Source: an uncultured Verrucomicrobiales bacterium (GTDB lineage: Bacteria; Verrucomicrobiota; Verrucomicrobiia; Verrucomicrobiales; Akkermansiaceae). From it: a stretch of DNA of 64,000 bases. The translations under genes and the position numbers were made by a program. The stretch covers positions 17,138 through 81,137 of the forward strand of contig CALGZA010000037.1 in NCBI GenBank assembly GCA_937934595.1, in the 5' to 3' direction. Below the pieces are notes generated by a model that worked only from the letters and a program-made list of their open reading frames with translations, searched no databases and was not told where the DNA came from. This document shows, in pieces, positions 38,805 through 49,600 of this stretch (within the stretch, counting starts at the first letter, position 1; the number at the start of each line of letters is the position of its first letter).

Positions 38805-40586
38805 ATGAAATTTAACCCTAAATTGATCAACTCGCCACTAGATGCTGCGGACGAACTCATTGATGGACTAGTTGAGGCATATAATGGGGAGTGTTATAAG
38901 GTAGGTACACGCTCGATAGTTAAGAGTAATATTGCTTCTGAAAAGGTTGCTCTGCTGGTGGGTGGGGGAGCTGGGCATGAGCCTATTTATCATGCGATGG
39001 TGGGCCAGAATATGGCTGATGGTGCGGCGTGCGGTGATATTTTTGCTGCTCCTGCTCCTAATATTGTTAAGGAGGCTGCGGTTGCTATTGATCAAGGAAA
39101 TGGGGTGCTGTTCCTTTATGGTAACTATGCGGGTGATGTGATGAATTTCGATCTTGGTGCTGAGCAGGCTGAGGAGGAAGGTGCTACGGTGCGGACTATT
39201 TTGATAGCGGATGACGTGGCATCAGCCCCACCGGAGAGGAAGAATGATCGACGAGGCATCGCAGGTCTCGTTCCGATAGTGAAGATAGCTGGAGCGGCCT
39301 CTCAGCATGCTGCTGATTTGGATTCGCTGGCTGATACGGTTCAGAAGGCGTGTTTGCAGACGCGCTCGATAGGGTGTGCAATGGCACCTGGTTCGATTCC
39401 TGCTACTGGTACTCCGACTTTTGAGTTAGAAGAGGGTATGCTGGGTTTAGGGATGGGTATACATGGCGAGGCGGGGGTGAAGGATATACCTATGACGACT
39501 GCGGCTGATTTGACGCCTACGATGTTAGATTATATAGTAGATGATTTTGAGAAAGATGCTGATGTAGAGCCTCTGCGGTCTGGAGATTCCATATTGTTTT
39601 TAATTAACTCACTTGGAGCTACGACGATGATGGAGTGTTTGATTTGTATGCGTACTGCAGCAGATTACTTTGAGGAGCGTGGCATAGAGATATTCGATGT
39701 TATGGTGGGGCCTTATGTTACATGCCAGGAGATGGCTGGTATTTCTTTTTCTGTCACGCGTGTGGATGATGAGTTGAAGGAGTTGTGGTCTATGCCTTGT
39801 CAGTCATTTTGTTATTCTAAGATGCAGGGGCCTTTGGATGCTGAGAGGCATGGTAAGGTGCAGGCTATGAATGAGGGCGGGAAGTCAGGTGTTAAGGCTG
39901 TGACAAAGAAGGCGAGGGTTCAGGCTGAGTTATCGAGGTCTGACTCGGGTTTGAGTGTTGAGCAGGCGCGGGCTATGTTAGTAAGTGTTGCAGATGCGAT
40001 TATAGCGGCTGAGCCGGAGTTATCCCAGGCAGATCGTGACTTAGGTGATGGTGATCATGGATTAGGGATGGAGAGGGGATTCAGAGCTTTGAAAAAGAAT
40101 CTTGATCCTGCGGTTTCTGATTTTAGTTCAATGCAGGAGCTGTTCAAGACGGCTGGGATGTCCTTGCTAAGTACTATGGGCGGTGCTTCTGGGGTTGTTT
40201 TTGGTTCGCTTTTTTTGGCGGGTGATAAGACGATGTATGGAGCAGAGTGTTTTGGTTCTCATGAGTTATCACATTTATTGAATCAGTCATTGGCGGATGT
40301 GATGAAGCGTGGTGGAGCGAAGCCAGGTGACAAGACGATGATAGATGCTTTGGCGCCTGCTGCTGCGGTGGCTAAGGAGGTGATGGATCAGGCTATTGGT
40401 GATGTTATCTCGAGTGTTGCTGAGGCTGCGAATGATGGGAAAGAGGCTAGTAAGGCGATGTTGGCTACGATGGGGAGGGCTAAGACACTGGGAGAGAAGA
40501 CTATTGGGTTACCTGATGCTGGGGCGATTTCTGTATCTATTATTCTTAAGACTATGGCTGAGTATGTTGCGGGGCTTTCTTCTTAG
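38805..40586 (+). CDS. Fused DhaK-DhaL dihydroxyacetone-type kinase
   Basis: DhaK 'LLVGGGAGHEPIYHAMVGQNMADGAACGDIFAAPAPN'; DhaL 'ADRDLGDGDHGLGMERGFRAL', 'KPGDKTMIDALAPA'. Confidence 0.93.
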   Translation: MKFNPKLINSPLDAADELIDGLVEAYNGECYKVGTRSIVKSNIASEKVALLVGGGAGHEPIYHAMVGQNMADGAACGDIFAAPAPNIVKEAAVAIDQGNGVLFLYGNYAGDVMNFDLGAEQAEEEGATVRTILIADDVASAPPERKNDRRGIAGLVPIVKIAGAASQHAADLDSLADTVQKACLQTRSIGCAMAPGSIPATGTPTFELEEGMLGLGMGIHGEAGVKDIPMTTAADLTPTMLDYIVDDFEKDADVEPLRSGDSILFLINSLGATTMMECLICMRTAADYFEERGIEIFDVMVGPYVTCQEMAGISFSVTRVDDELKELWSMPCQSFCYSKMQGPLDAERHGKVQAMNEGGKSGVKAVTKKARVQAELSRSDSGLSVEQARAMLVSVADAIIAAEPELSQADRDLGDGDHGLGMERGFRALKKNLDPAVSDFSSMQELFKTAGMSLLSTMGGASGVVFGSLFLAGDKTMYGAECFGSHELSHLLNQSLADVMKRGGAKPGDKTMIDALAPAAAVAKEVMDQAIGDVISSVAEAANDGKEASKAMLATMGRAKTLGEKTIGLPDAGAISVSIILKTMAEYVAGLSS

Positions 40587-40721
40587 TTTTTTAGGGGATG
40601 AGGCTTTTCTTTATTGAGTGTATGTTTACTTGTTGGGGTGATGTTGCTTTTGGTTTTGCTTTGAGTAGCTGTTGTTTAATGGCGTTGACATAATAGAGAT
40701 GGTTCTTTAATGATATAGGCT

Positions 40722-41627
40722 ATGAAAAACAGACAGATGATGATTATTGGCCTTTTGGTGACCAGTCAGTGGGCTTCAGCTGCTTCGATGTTTTCAAACC
40801 TTAATTTTGATTTTAGTGAGAGTGCGTTTACGACTGGTACTTTAGCTTCTGGGACAACTGGTTATAATATTATAGATGATTTGACTGGGGCTAAGTTAGT
40901 TTCTGATAATGGTGATGCGGCTGATCTTTTTATTACTGTTAATACGAGTGTTCCGTCTAATGCTAGTGGAGCATTTGCTGATGTAGAGATTACATCTGGG
41001 GGGTTAGTTTCAAATCATGGTTATAGTAGGACGTTTGCGAATACTTATGCATCAGGAACTCCTAATAATCCTGATAATTTAATTAAGCAGACGATACGTT
41101 TGGAGTTTGGTAGTCATCTTTCTGTGAGTGACTTTGCGACTGATTTTAGGAGTTTGAATACGAGAGGGATTACTTGGGAGTATAGTGAGCTAGCTTATTT
41201 AAAGAAGGATGGTTCCTATTTTTCTGCTGCGCCAGTAGTGGGTGATTATTTAACATGGCAGGCATCGTCTGCGGTTGAGCAGGGTTCACCGTCACAGGGG
41301 TGGTGGCTCGCTGCATCTAGTTCAACTGTCACTGGTGTGGGTGGTGATCCTACGGTGGCGGGAGGTAACGGTTCACTGGAGAATATGACTGGCACGAATG
41401 GTAATAGTATAATGGACTATGATGATGTTGGATTGGCAGCTGGTACTGAGGTTGGTGGGTTTGAGTGGACGGTGTATTTATATGATAACAGGGGGCAATC
41501 TAATAACCAAACTAACTGGACAGCGACACAGAGTTTTTTTGAGATAACGGGGACTGTTCCTGAGCCTTGTTCTACTTTATTGTTGGGGCTTGGTGGTGTG
41601 GTGATGCTTTGCCGTAAGAGCCGATAG
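40722..41627 (+). CDS. PEP-CTERM sorting domain secreted protein
   Basis: Signal peptide; C-terminal 'VPEPCSTLLLGLGGVVMLCRKSR' PEP + hydrophobic + basic tail. Confidence 0.85.
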   Translation: MKNRQMMIIGLLVTSQWASAASMFSNLNFDFSESAFTTGTLASGTTGYNIIDDLTGAKLVSDNGDAADLFITVNTSVPSNASGAFADVEITSGGLVSNHGYSRTFANTYASGTPNNPDNLIKQTIRLEFGSHLSVSDFATDFRSLNTRGITWEYSELAYLKKDGSYFSAAPVVGDYLTWQASSAVEQGSPSQGWWLAASSSTVTGVGGDPTVAGGNGSLENMTGTNGNSIMDYDDVGLAAGTEVGGFEWTVYLYDNRGQSNNQTNWTATQSFFEITGTVPEPCSTLLLGLGGVVMLCRKSR

Positions 41628-41726
41628 CTTGCTTGATTCATTGTGACGTGGCTGCTGGCTTTGGTGGTAATAAATTCTGGAATTGTGGGCTTTGCATGGT
41701 GGTGGGAATGGTTTAGTGTATGATCA

Positions 41727-42437
41727 ATGCTGAAATTTATCGACCAGGGAGGCCCATTTGTGTGGGTGTTATTAGTGCTATCATTTGCGGGGATGATGAT
41801 TGTTCTTGAGAAGATTATTTTTTTTCAACGCACTAAGATTCATGTTGGAGATTTGATGTTGGGGCTTTCGAATCATGTGAGGAAAGGAGCTCATGATGAG
41901 GCATTACGTGAGTCTGCACGTGCACCTGGGTCTGTGGCGAGGGTGGCTCATGCTACGTTGATGCGCTATACTTTGCCGAGGGCTGATTTACGTGATATAG
42001 CGATGGAGGCTGGGCAGTTGGAGGTGCCACGGATTGAGAAGAATTTACGTGGTTTGTATACAGTTGCTTTAATATCGCCTTTGATAGGTATGCTTGGAAC
42101 TGTGAATGGGTTGATAGAGACGTTTGTGGATATGAGTAATAGTAGTAGCCAGAGTAATAACTTGGAGATGGCTAGGGGTATTTATGAGGCTCTTATCACT
42201 ACTGGGCTTGGCTTGTTGGTGGCTGTGCCTGCTTATTTGTTTTATTTGTATTTTGTGGGTAGGGCGAAACGTTTGGTTCATAGGGTGGAGAGGGGAGCTA
42301 TTGAGATAGTTAATATCATTTGTGATCAACGTGAGGCGTCTAAGTCTGGAGAGCAGGCTAAGAATTTTTCTAAGGGGGCTGTGAAGAATGGTGGGGAAGA
42401 GGAGGGAGCTGGAAATTCAAAGAAGTCTAAGAAATGA
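41727..42437 (+). CDS. MotA/TolQ/ExbB proton channel family protein
   Basis: 'GLYTVALISPLIGMLGTVNGLIETFVDMS...GIYEALITTGLGLLVAVPAYLFYLYFVGRAKRLVHRVERGAIEIV'. Confidence 0.93.
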   Translation: MLKFIDQGGPFVWVLLVLSFAGMMIVLEKIIFFQRTKIHVGDLMLGLSNHVRKGAHDEALRESARAPGSVARVAHATLMRYTLPRADLRDIAMEAGQLEVPRIEKNLRGLYTVALISPLIGMLGTVNGLIETFVDMSNSSSQSNNLEMARGIYEALITTGLGLLVAVPAYLFYLYFVGRAKRLVHRVERGAIEIVNIICDQREASKSGEQAKNFSKGAVKNGGEEEGAGNSKKSKK

Positions 42438-42853
42438 AGCTTGAGATGTCATTACCGCAGCGTCCTGGTTTGATTTACGCGATGCCTGTGTTAGATATTT
42501 TGGTGTTGGTTTTGGTGTTTCCTTTGTTGGGCTCTTCTTTTACGACTGATGCTGGTGTGGAGCTGAGATTACCTGATACTGGGCATCGGTTTGATAGGAT
42601 GGAGCGTAGTATAGTGGTGACTATTAAGGGGGTGCGAGAGCGGCAGATTTATATAAATAGGCGTCTTGTGGTAGAGGAGAATTTGATAGAAGAGCTGAGG
42701 AGTGAGGCTGTAAACTGGCAAAGTGGTGGAGCTGTGGGGATTATTTTCCGAGTTGATAGGCGAGTTCCGAGTGGTTACAAGTCACGGATAGGAGATATGT
42801 TGTTGGCTGAGGGTTATAGAGTTTATGATGCTGGGAATCCTGTGAGTAAGTGA
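42434..42853 (+). CDS. ExbD/TolR-like protein
   Basis: Single N-terminal TM, 'VELRLPDTG', 'IYINRRLVVEENLIEELR'; translationally coupled to the ExbB gene. Confidence 0.8.
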   Translation: MKLEMSLPQRPGLIYAMPVLDILVLVLVFPLLGSSFTTDAGVELRLPDTGHRFDRMERSIVVTIKGVRERQIYINRRLVVEENLIEELRSEAVNWQSGGAVGIIFRVDRRVPSGYKSRIGDMLLAEGYRVYDAGNPVSK

Positions 42854-43668
42854 TGTTGTTTTCTAAGAACAGGAAATTACAACGTGATAGGAATGCTGGA
42901 TTGGTGTTTCGGTGGAGGGGTGGTTATAAGGCTAACCGGGGTGGTTTTACGGTGGCGTTTTTGTTGACTGCGTTATTTTTTGGTGCGGGTTTTATTATGA
43001 TAAATGTCTATGCGAAGCAGAATACGGTTCCGAGTCGTTATAGGGCTTCTATGGTTCAGTTAGGTGAGGTTGATGATGATTTAAAGTGGTGGATAGAGAG
43101 GAATTCACCATTGCTTCCGTCTTGGGGTGGGGATGGGGATTTGCAGAGTAGTTTGCGAGTGGGGGGGCTTTTGTTTGGAGAGATTAGCGAGCGGCACAAG
43201 GAGAAGCATCGTATTGAAGATGTGGAGATGGAGGAGATTAGCATTGCTGGTGAGAGGGTTTATTTATCAAATGATGGGGTGATGCCCCGGATAGGGCGGC
43301 ATAAGGTTTTGCTGTCTGAGGAGGAGGTTTCTGATGATGATGTGGTAGTGGAGTGGGGTGTGAATGTGGAGGCTGGGGAGAATCTAAGGCTCAGGTTGCC
43401 GAAGTCTTTGGTTTACGATAAGTGGATACCTGAATCTTGGCATGGGCGTGAGGTAAGGTTTATTGTTGCTGTCGATGATATGGGGCGGGTGATTAAGGTG
43501 AGTCCTTCTGAGTGGGTTGAGGTGGGTGAGTATAGGGGGCTTGAGGACTGGATACAGACGATAAGGTTTAAGCCTGAGCGGGGTGCGGTGGGGAAAAGTA
43601 GGGTGGGTATTTTAGATGTGAGTGTGATGCCTGTGGGTGCTGTGGTTATGAAAGGAGGAGGGTTATGA
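42850..43668 (+). CDS. TonB-like/hypothetical energy-transducing partner
   Basis: N-terminal TM; C-terminal 'VRFIVAVDDMGRVIKVSPSEW...WIQTIRFKPERG' TonB-like. Overlaps ExbD. Confidence 0.5.
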   Translation: MMLFSKNRKLQRDRNAGLVFRWRGGYKANRGGFTVAFLLTALFFGAGFIMINVYAKQNTVPSRYRASMVQLGEVDDDLKWWIERNSPLLPSWGGDGDLQSSLRVGGLLFGEISERHKEKHRIEDVEMEEISIAGERVYLSNDGVMPRIGRHKVLLSEEEVSDDDVVVEWGVNVEAGENLRLRLPKSLVYDKWIPESWHGREVRFIVAVDDMGRVIKVSPSEWVEVGEYRGLEDWIQTIRFKPERGAVGKSRVGILDVSVMPVGAVVMKGGGL

Positions 43669-43907
43669 TAGAGTTGAATTTTGAGGAGTTTAGTTTGTTT
43701 GTTGTAGGAGGTAGTATTTTGTTTATGGGTTTTTTATTATTTCTTCATTCTAGTAGGTCTAAGGCTTATCGGAGGAAGAGGCGCTATCAGGTGGTGCAGT
43801 GCCCGGTATGTGGGGAGGTATTTGATGACCGAGGTTCTGAGAAAATGCCTGAGTGTGTGGGGTGTGGGAGGAAAACAGTGCGGGGCTATGATAAGAGTTT
43901 AGGTTAG
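43665..43907 (+). CDS. Small membrane protein with zinc-ribbon motif
   Basis: 'CPVCGEVFDDRGSEKMPECVGCGRKT' (CxxC...CxxC). Overlaps preceding gene. Confidence 0.65.
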   Translation: MIELNFEEFSLFVVGGSILFMGFLLFLHSSRSKAYRRKRRYQVVQCPVCGEVFDDRGSEKMPECVGCGRKTVRGYDKSLG

Positions 43908-44017
43908 ATTCGGTTTTTGAGGAGTTTGGCGAGCAGTTGTTTTTAAGTTATCAGGCTTGCACTATGGTAAATTTTTATTGATAGTGCGCCGGCAGTTAAG
44001 AAGTAACCCATTTTTTT

Positions 44018-45265
44018 ATGAACGAGCGTAGAGTAGTAATCACAGGAATAGGGGCGATTAGCCCATTAGGTAATGACCTTCAGAGTACATGGGATGGGCT
44101 GAAGGCCGGTCAGAGTGGTATAGGGAATATTACTAAGATTGATACTGATGGGTATTCTGTGAATATTGCAGGTGAGGTGAAGGGCTATGATCCCAAGCCT
44201 TATTTTAATGACGCTAAAGATGCTCGCCGAGCGGATGAATATACGTTGCTTGCTTTTGGTGCATCTAAGATGGCTATGGCTGACTCGGGTTTAGATCCTG
44301 AGGCTGTGGATAAGACACGAGTGGGTGTGATGGTGGGTAGTGGTATAGGCGGGCTAGGGACGCTGGAGCGTGAGCATGAGAAGTTAATTAAGCGTGGTCC
44401 GGGTAAGGTTTCTCCATTTGTTATACCTATGATGATTTCTAATATAGCGAGTGGGATGATTAGTATGGAGTATGGTTTTGGTGGGCCTAATATGGTTATC
44501 GTGACTGCTTGTGCTACAGCAAATCATAATATAGGTGAGGCGTGGCGGATGATAAAGTTTGGCGATGCGGATGCTTTTATAGCGGGTGGTGCTGAGTCTA
44601 CGATATTGCCAATGGGTTTATCTGGTTTTTCTAATATGCGCGCATTGTCCACACGGAATGATGAGCCAGAGAGGGCTTCACGTCCGTTTGATTCTGGGCG
44701 CGATGGATTTGTGATGGGGGAGGGAGCTGGAGTGGTTGTTATAGAGGAGTTAGAGCATGCTAAGGCGCGCGGGGCTAGGATTTATGCTGAGTTGACTGGA
44801 TATGGTGTTAGCTCTGATGCGTATCATATGACTTCGCCGCATCCTGAGGGAGAGGGTGCTAGTCGTTGTATTGATATGGCTTTAAAGCATGCTAAGTTGA
44901 ATGCTGAGGATGTTTCGTATGTGAATGCTCATGGGACATCGACGCCGCTGGGTGATATATGTGAGACTAAGGCGATCAAGCGTAGTTTTGGTTCTCATGC
45001 TAAGGATGGTCTTGTGGTCAGTTCCACTAAATCTATGACTGGTCATTTATTGGGAGCGGCGGGTGGAGTAGAGTTGGCGGCTTGTTTGATGGCGATGCAG
45101 GATAACATTATACCTCCGACGATTAATTTGGAGGATCAAGATCCTGATTGTGATCTTGATTATTGTGCTAATGTAGCGCGAGAGACTGAGGTGAAGGCAG
45201 CGTTGAGTAACTCGTTTGGTTTTGGTGGTCATAATGCGAGTTTATTGGTCCAGAAATTCAGCTAA
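44018..45265 (+). CDS. fabF: Beta-ketoacyl-ACP synthase II
   Basis: 'RRVVITGIGAISPLGND', 'VTACATANHNIGEAW', 'VNAHGTSTPLGD', 'STKSMTGHLLGAAGGVE', 'NSFGFGGHNASLL'. Confidence 0.97.
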   Translation: MNERRVVITGIGAISPLGNDLQSTWDGLKAGQSGIGNITKIDTDGYSVNIAGEVKGYDPKPYFNDAKDARRADEYTLLAFGASKMAMADSGLDPEAVDKTRVGVMVGSGIGGLGTLEREHEKLIKRGPGKVSPFVIPMMISNIASGMISMEYGFGGPNMVIVTACATANHNIGEAWRMIKFGDADAFIAGGAESTILPMGLSGFSNMRALSTRNDEPERASRPFDSGRDGFVMGEGAGVVVIEELEHAKARGARIYAELTGYGVSSDAYHMTSPHPEGEGASRCIDMALKHAKLNAEDVSYVNAHGTSTPLGDICETKAIKRSFGSHAKDGLVVSSTKSMTGHLLGAAGGVELAACLMAMQDNIIPPTINLEDQDPDCDLDYCANVARETEVKAALSNSFGFGGHNASLLVQKFS

Positions 45266-45330
45266 ATTATGATGCTTTTATAGTTCTGGCTTGCCGTGAA
45301 GCTGAGCTTGGTTCAGAATGTGACAAAATA

Positions 45331-45585
45331 ATGAATAATAAGATGAATAAGACAATAAGCAAGGGTGTGAGTAGTGCACGGTTAGAGAGGGCTCAGGAGA
45401 TAGCTTCTAATCCATCTGCTTATAAAGTTTGCGAATGTTGTGATTCTATTGTTGGTGCTAATTCTGTGACTTGTTCTAACTGTCATGGGTATAGGTTTGA
45501 TACCTCTCAGACACGAGTGGTAGACCAGGCTATATTCTTGGGGACGCGGAAGCAGACATCTGTGACTTCATCGGATTTAGTATAG
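45331..45585 (+). CDS. Small zinc-ribbon hypothetical protein
   Basis: 'VCECCDSIVGANSVTCSNCHGYRFD' CxxC/CxxC. Confidence 0.65.
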   Translation: MNNKMNKTISKGVSSARLERAQEIASNPSAYKVCECCDSIVGANSVTCSNCHGYRFDTSQTRVVDQAIFLGTRKQTSVTSSDLV

Positions 45586-45596
45586 TCTGAGTTTGG

Positions 45597-46484
45597 ATGG
45601 TAATAGGGATCACTCTTGGAGATCAGGCAGGCGTAGGCCCTGAGATAGTGGCTGCTGCGCTGGGGGATGGGCGTTTGGGAGATTGGTATGGTGATGATGT
45701 GGAGTATCGTGTTATAGGTGAGCGGATAGATGCTCATAGTGGTGAGCCGGATGTGGCTTCTGCGCGGGCGGCGTTGAGTGCGTTGGAAGAGAGTGTGCGC
45801 TTGGCTGAGGCTGGAGAGATTGATGCTATAGTTACAGCGCCTGTGGCTAAGGAGGGTTTGCATGGCTTGGGTTTTGATTATCCTGGTCAGACGGAGTTTT
45901 TTGCGGATAGATTAGGGAGTGATGATTATGCGATGTGTTTATCTGGGGCTCATTTGACGGTTGCTTTGGTGACAATACATGTTCCTATTTCGACGGTGTC
46001 AGGTTCATTGAGAGAGTCTGAGGTGGTTCGTGTTGGGCGTTTGTTGGAGGCTTTTTGTAGAAAGAAGAGGAGAGTGAAGAAGGTGGATGGGGGGCCTAGG
46101 ATTGCTGTATGTGGTCTGAACCCGCATGCTGGTGAGGGAGGGGCGTTTGGTGATGAGGATGAGCGGATAATACGTCCGGCTATTGAGAAGTTGAATATGG
46201 GTGTGGTATCTGGTGGTGAGGTTTTTAGTGGACCTCATCCGGCGGATACGATTTTCAAGCCTGCGTCTGAGGGTTTATATGATGCGGTGTTGTGTATGTA
46301 TCATGATCAGGGTTTGATTCCTTTGAAGTTGTTGGATTTTTCTACTGGTGTTAATGTTACTTTGGGTTTGAGTTGTCCGCGGACTAGTCCTGATCACGGG
46401 ACTGCGTTTGATATTGCTGGGCGGGGTGAGGCTTGTTATGAATCTATGTTACATGCGATTAAGTTGGCTGTGGAGTTGGTGTAA
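45597..46484 (+). CDS. pdxA: 4-hydroxythreonine-4-phosphate dehydrogenase
   Basis: 'GITLGDQAGVGPEIVAAAL', 'VTAPVAKEGLH', 'GLNPHAGEGGAFGDEDERIIRPAIEKL', 'MYHDQGLIPLKLL'. Confidence 0.95.
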   Translation: MVIGITLGDQAGVGPEIVAAALGDGRLGDWYGDDVEYRVIGERIDAHSGEPDVASARAALSALEESVRLAEAGEIDAIVTAPVAKEGLHGLGFDYPGQTEFFADRLGSDDYAMCLSGAHLTVALVTIHVPISTVSGSLRESEVVRVGRLLEAFCRKKRRVKKVDGGPRIAVCGLNPHAGEGGAFGDEDERIIRPAIEKLNMGVVSGGEVFSGPHPADTIFKPASEGLYDAVLCMYHDQGLIPLKLLDFSTGVNVTLGLSCPRTSPDHGTAFDIAGRGEACYESMLHAIKLAVELV

Positions 46485-46603
46485 TAGGGTGTGTTTTTGT
46501 TGTTGGGTGGGAGTTTTTGTTTTTTACGAAAGATAATGAGAAAAATATGATAGATTTATGGTTGTGCGGGTGTAGGTTATCCTTGATATAACTTACTTAA
46601 CTG

Positions 46604-49600
46604 ATGAACAATCGATCTATAATATTTTTATTTATGAACCTGGTTTTGGCGGGTGCTTTGGTTTCTTGTACTGGGAAAAGTGAGTCAACTGAGGGAGTGA
46701 GCGTGGATGGTGATGTGGGTGGTAATGTGGGTGGTGATGTGGAATTGGTGGGTGTTGGTTCTGTTAAGGGGGGTAAGGATGTGGTAGCGGCTGATGAGAA
46801 GATTTCATTTAATCAGCATATACAGCCGATATTATCTGCGAATTGCTATCATTGTCATGGACCGGATAGCGGTACGCGGTTTCCTGAGGATGAGCCTTAT
46901 CGATTGGATAGGGAGGAGGATGCTTTGGCGGTTCGCGCTAATGGGAAGGCGAATATCATTAAGGGAGATCCTGATGGTTCTTATTTGATACAGCTGATGG
47001 AGTCTAAGAACCCGGATGAGGTAATGCCTTTGCATCCGACAAGGAGTCCGCATGGAAAGGTGATGGATCCTGCTGATATAGCATTGGTAAGGCGATGGGT
47101 TAAGGAGGGTGCGGTTTTTGAGAAGCACTGGGCCTATATACAGCCTAAGAAAGTGGAATTACCTGAGGTGGAGCAGACTGACTGGGTCCGCAAGCCTGTG
47201 GATCATTTTATATTGGCGAAGCTTGAGGAGAAGGGGCTTAAGCCGAATGGGGATGAGACCAGAGCGCGGTTGCTGAGGCGTTTGACGTTTGATTTAACTG
47301 GTTTACCGCCTAGTGCTGCGGAGACGGAGGGATTTGTCAATGACAAGCGTGATTTGGATGTGGTCTATGAGGAGAAGGTGAATGCGTTGCTGGCTACTGA
47401 GGCATACGCTGAGCATTTTAGTAGGCATTGGTTAGACGTGGCTAGATATGGAGATACACATGGGATTCATAATGATAATTATCGTTCGATCTGGCCTTAC
47501 CGGGACTGGGTTATTAATGCGTTTAGGAGTAATATGAGGTTTGATGAGTTTACAAAAATTCAGATAGCTGGGGATATGATGCCGGATGCGACAGTTCAGC
47601 ATAAGGTAGCTACTGGGTTTCACCGGTGTATGCCGACGACTGGTGAGGGAGGATCTATAGATGATGAGGTGAATGCGTCATATGCGCAGGAGCGAGTGAA
47701 TACTACTTTTGCGACTTGGTTGGGTATCACAGCTGGATGTGCGGCTTGCCATGATCATAAGTTTGACGCGATCACGACGAAGGAGAACTATGAGTTTTCT
47801 GCGTTTTTCAGGAATACGACGATGCGAGCGATGGATGGAAATAGCGCTACGCATGCGCCCATTGTTAGGATGCCCTTGGCGCCTGAAGAGGTAAGAGAGA
47901 TCGATACTCAAATGGCTTCTAATACGAAGAAAAAATCTGAGTTGAAAGTTACTGATAATGAATCCTATATAAATTGGCTGAGTGCTGAGCGTGAGAGGCT
48001 GGCTAAAGTTTATGAGACTCATTACACCAAGCCAAGTGGACTTGTTGTGAATTTGCCTCTGAGTAAGCGACCAAAGGGGGCAGGTTATCATGCTTTCAAA
48101 GCTGTGAAGCGCCTAAGGTGGACAAGGGGCAAGACAGGGACGGCGCCTTATTTTAAGAATGGTAGTTATATTGATCTGGGGCAGGCTGTAGATTTCAATA
48201 GTGAGAGTAGTTTTAGTGTGGGAGCTTGGTTTAGGACTCCAAGCGATACTGCTGTGGGTAGTCTTATTTCGAAAATGCACACGAAGGAGGGGAATCGTGG
48301 ATTTGATATAAGTACTGACAGTGGTAAGGTTACGGTGCAGCTGGTTCACAGTGGTTCTGCTAATGCTTTGAAGGTGACTTCTGTTTCTGCTTTAGCTGCG
48401 AATACGTGGAATCATGTGATGCTTACTTATGACGGTAGTAGTAAGGCAAGGGGCTTGAAGCTTTATTTTAATGGGAAGCAAGAGGATTATAGTGTGATGC
48501 AAGATTCACTTGATGGAAGTATAGAGACAAGTGCTCCCTTGCTTCTTGGTTCACGTTATCAAGGTGGGCATTTTAAGGATGGTAAGTTACAGAATTTCAA
48601 GGTCTATGACAGGGTGTTACTGGATGGAGAGGTGGTTACTGCAGCTGAGGCTGGGGATGCTGAAGCTGAGGCTTATGTGAGGCTGGGGGAATCTAAATTA
48701 GTGGATCAGCTACGAGAGGCGTATTTTGATAAGATTCATCCTGAAGCGGTCAAGTTTAACAGACTTAATGCTGAGTTAGCAACTAGGAGGAAGGGGCCGA
48801 CTTCATTGATAATGGAGGAAAAGAGAGATACGAAGCCGACTGCGCGAGTTTTGGTGCGAGGGGATTACAGTCAGCCAGGTGAAGAGGTTTTGTCTCCTGG
48901 TGTGCCTGCTGCGTTTCCACCAATGACTGATGATATGCCGAGGAATCGTCTAGGATTGGCAAAATGGCTTGTGGCTGAGAATAATCCACTGCCTGCTCGG
49001 GTTACAGTGAATCGTTATTGGTATTATATTTTTGGATCAGGCATTGTTGATAGTAATAGTGACTTTGGAGTAATGGGGTCACGTCCTACGCATCCTGGGT
49101 TATTGGATTGGTTGGCTGTTGATTTTGTGGAGAGTGGTTGGGATTTGCATCATTTACTTAAGCAGATGGTGATGTCCTCAACTTATAGGCAGAGTGCTAC
49201 TATCACTGAAGAGAAGCTTAGAGAAGATCCGTTAAATAAGTATTACGCGAGGGGGCCGCGCTATCGCTTGGAGGCAGAACAGATTCGGGATATGGCTCTC
49301 AAATCATCAGGTTTGCTTAATTCTAAGGTGGGAGGGCCGTCTGTTAAGCCTTATATGCCTGATAATGTATGGGAGGCTGTAGCGATGAAGAGCTCGAATA
49401 CGAGGCATTACAGGCGGGATAGTGGAGATAGCTTGTATCGTAGGTCAATATATACGTTTATTAAACGGACGGCGGTTCATCCTGCAATGGAGCTTTTGAA
49501 TGCGCCTACGAGAGAGGAATCCTGTGTGAAGCGAGATTTGACGAATACGCCATTACAGGCGTTTGTTATTATGAATGATCCGCAGTTTGTGGAGAGTTCT

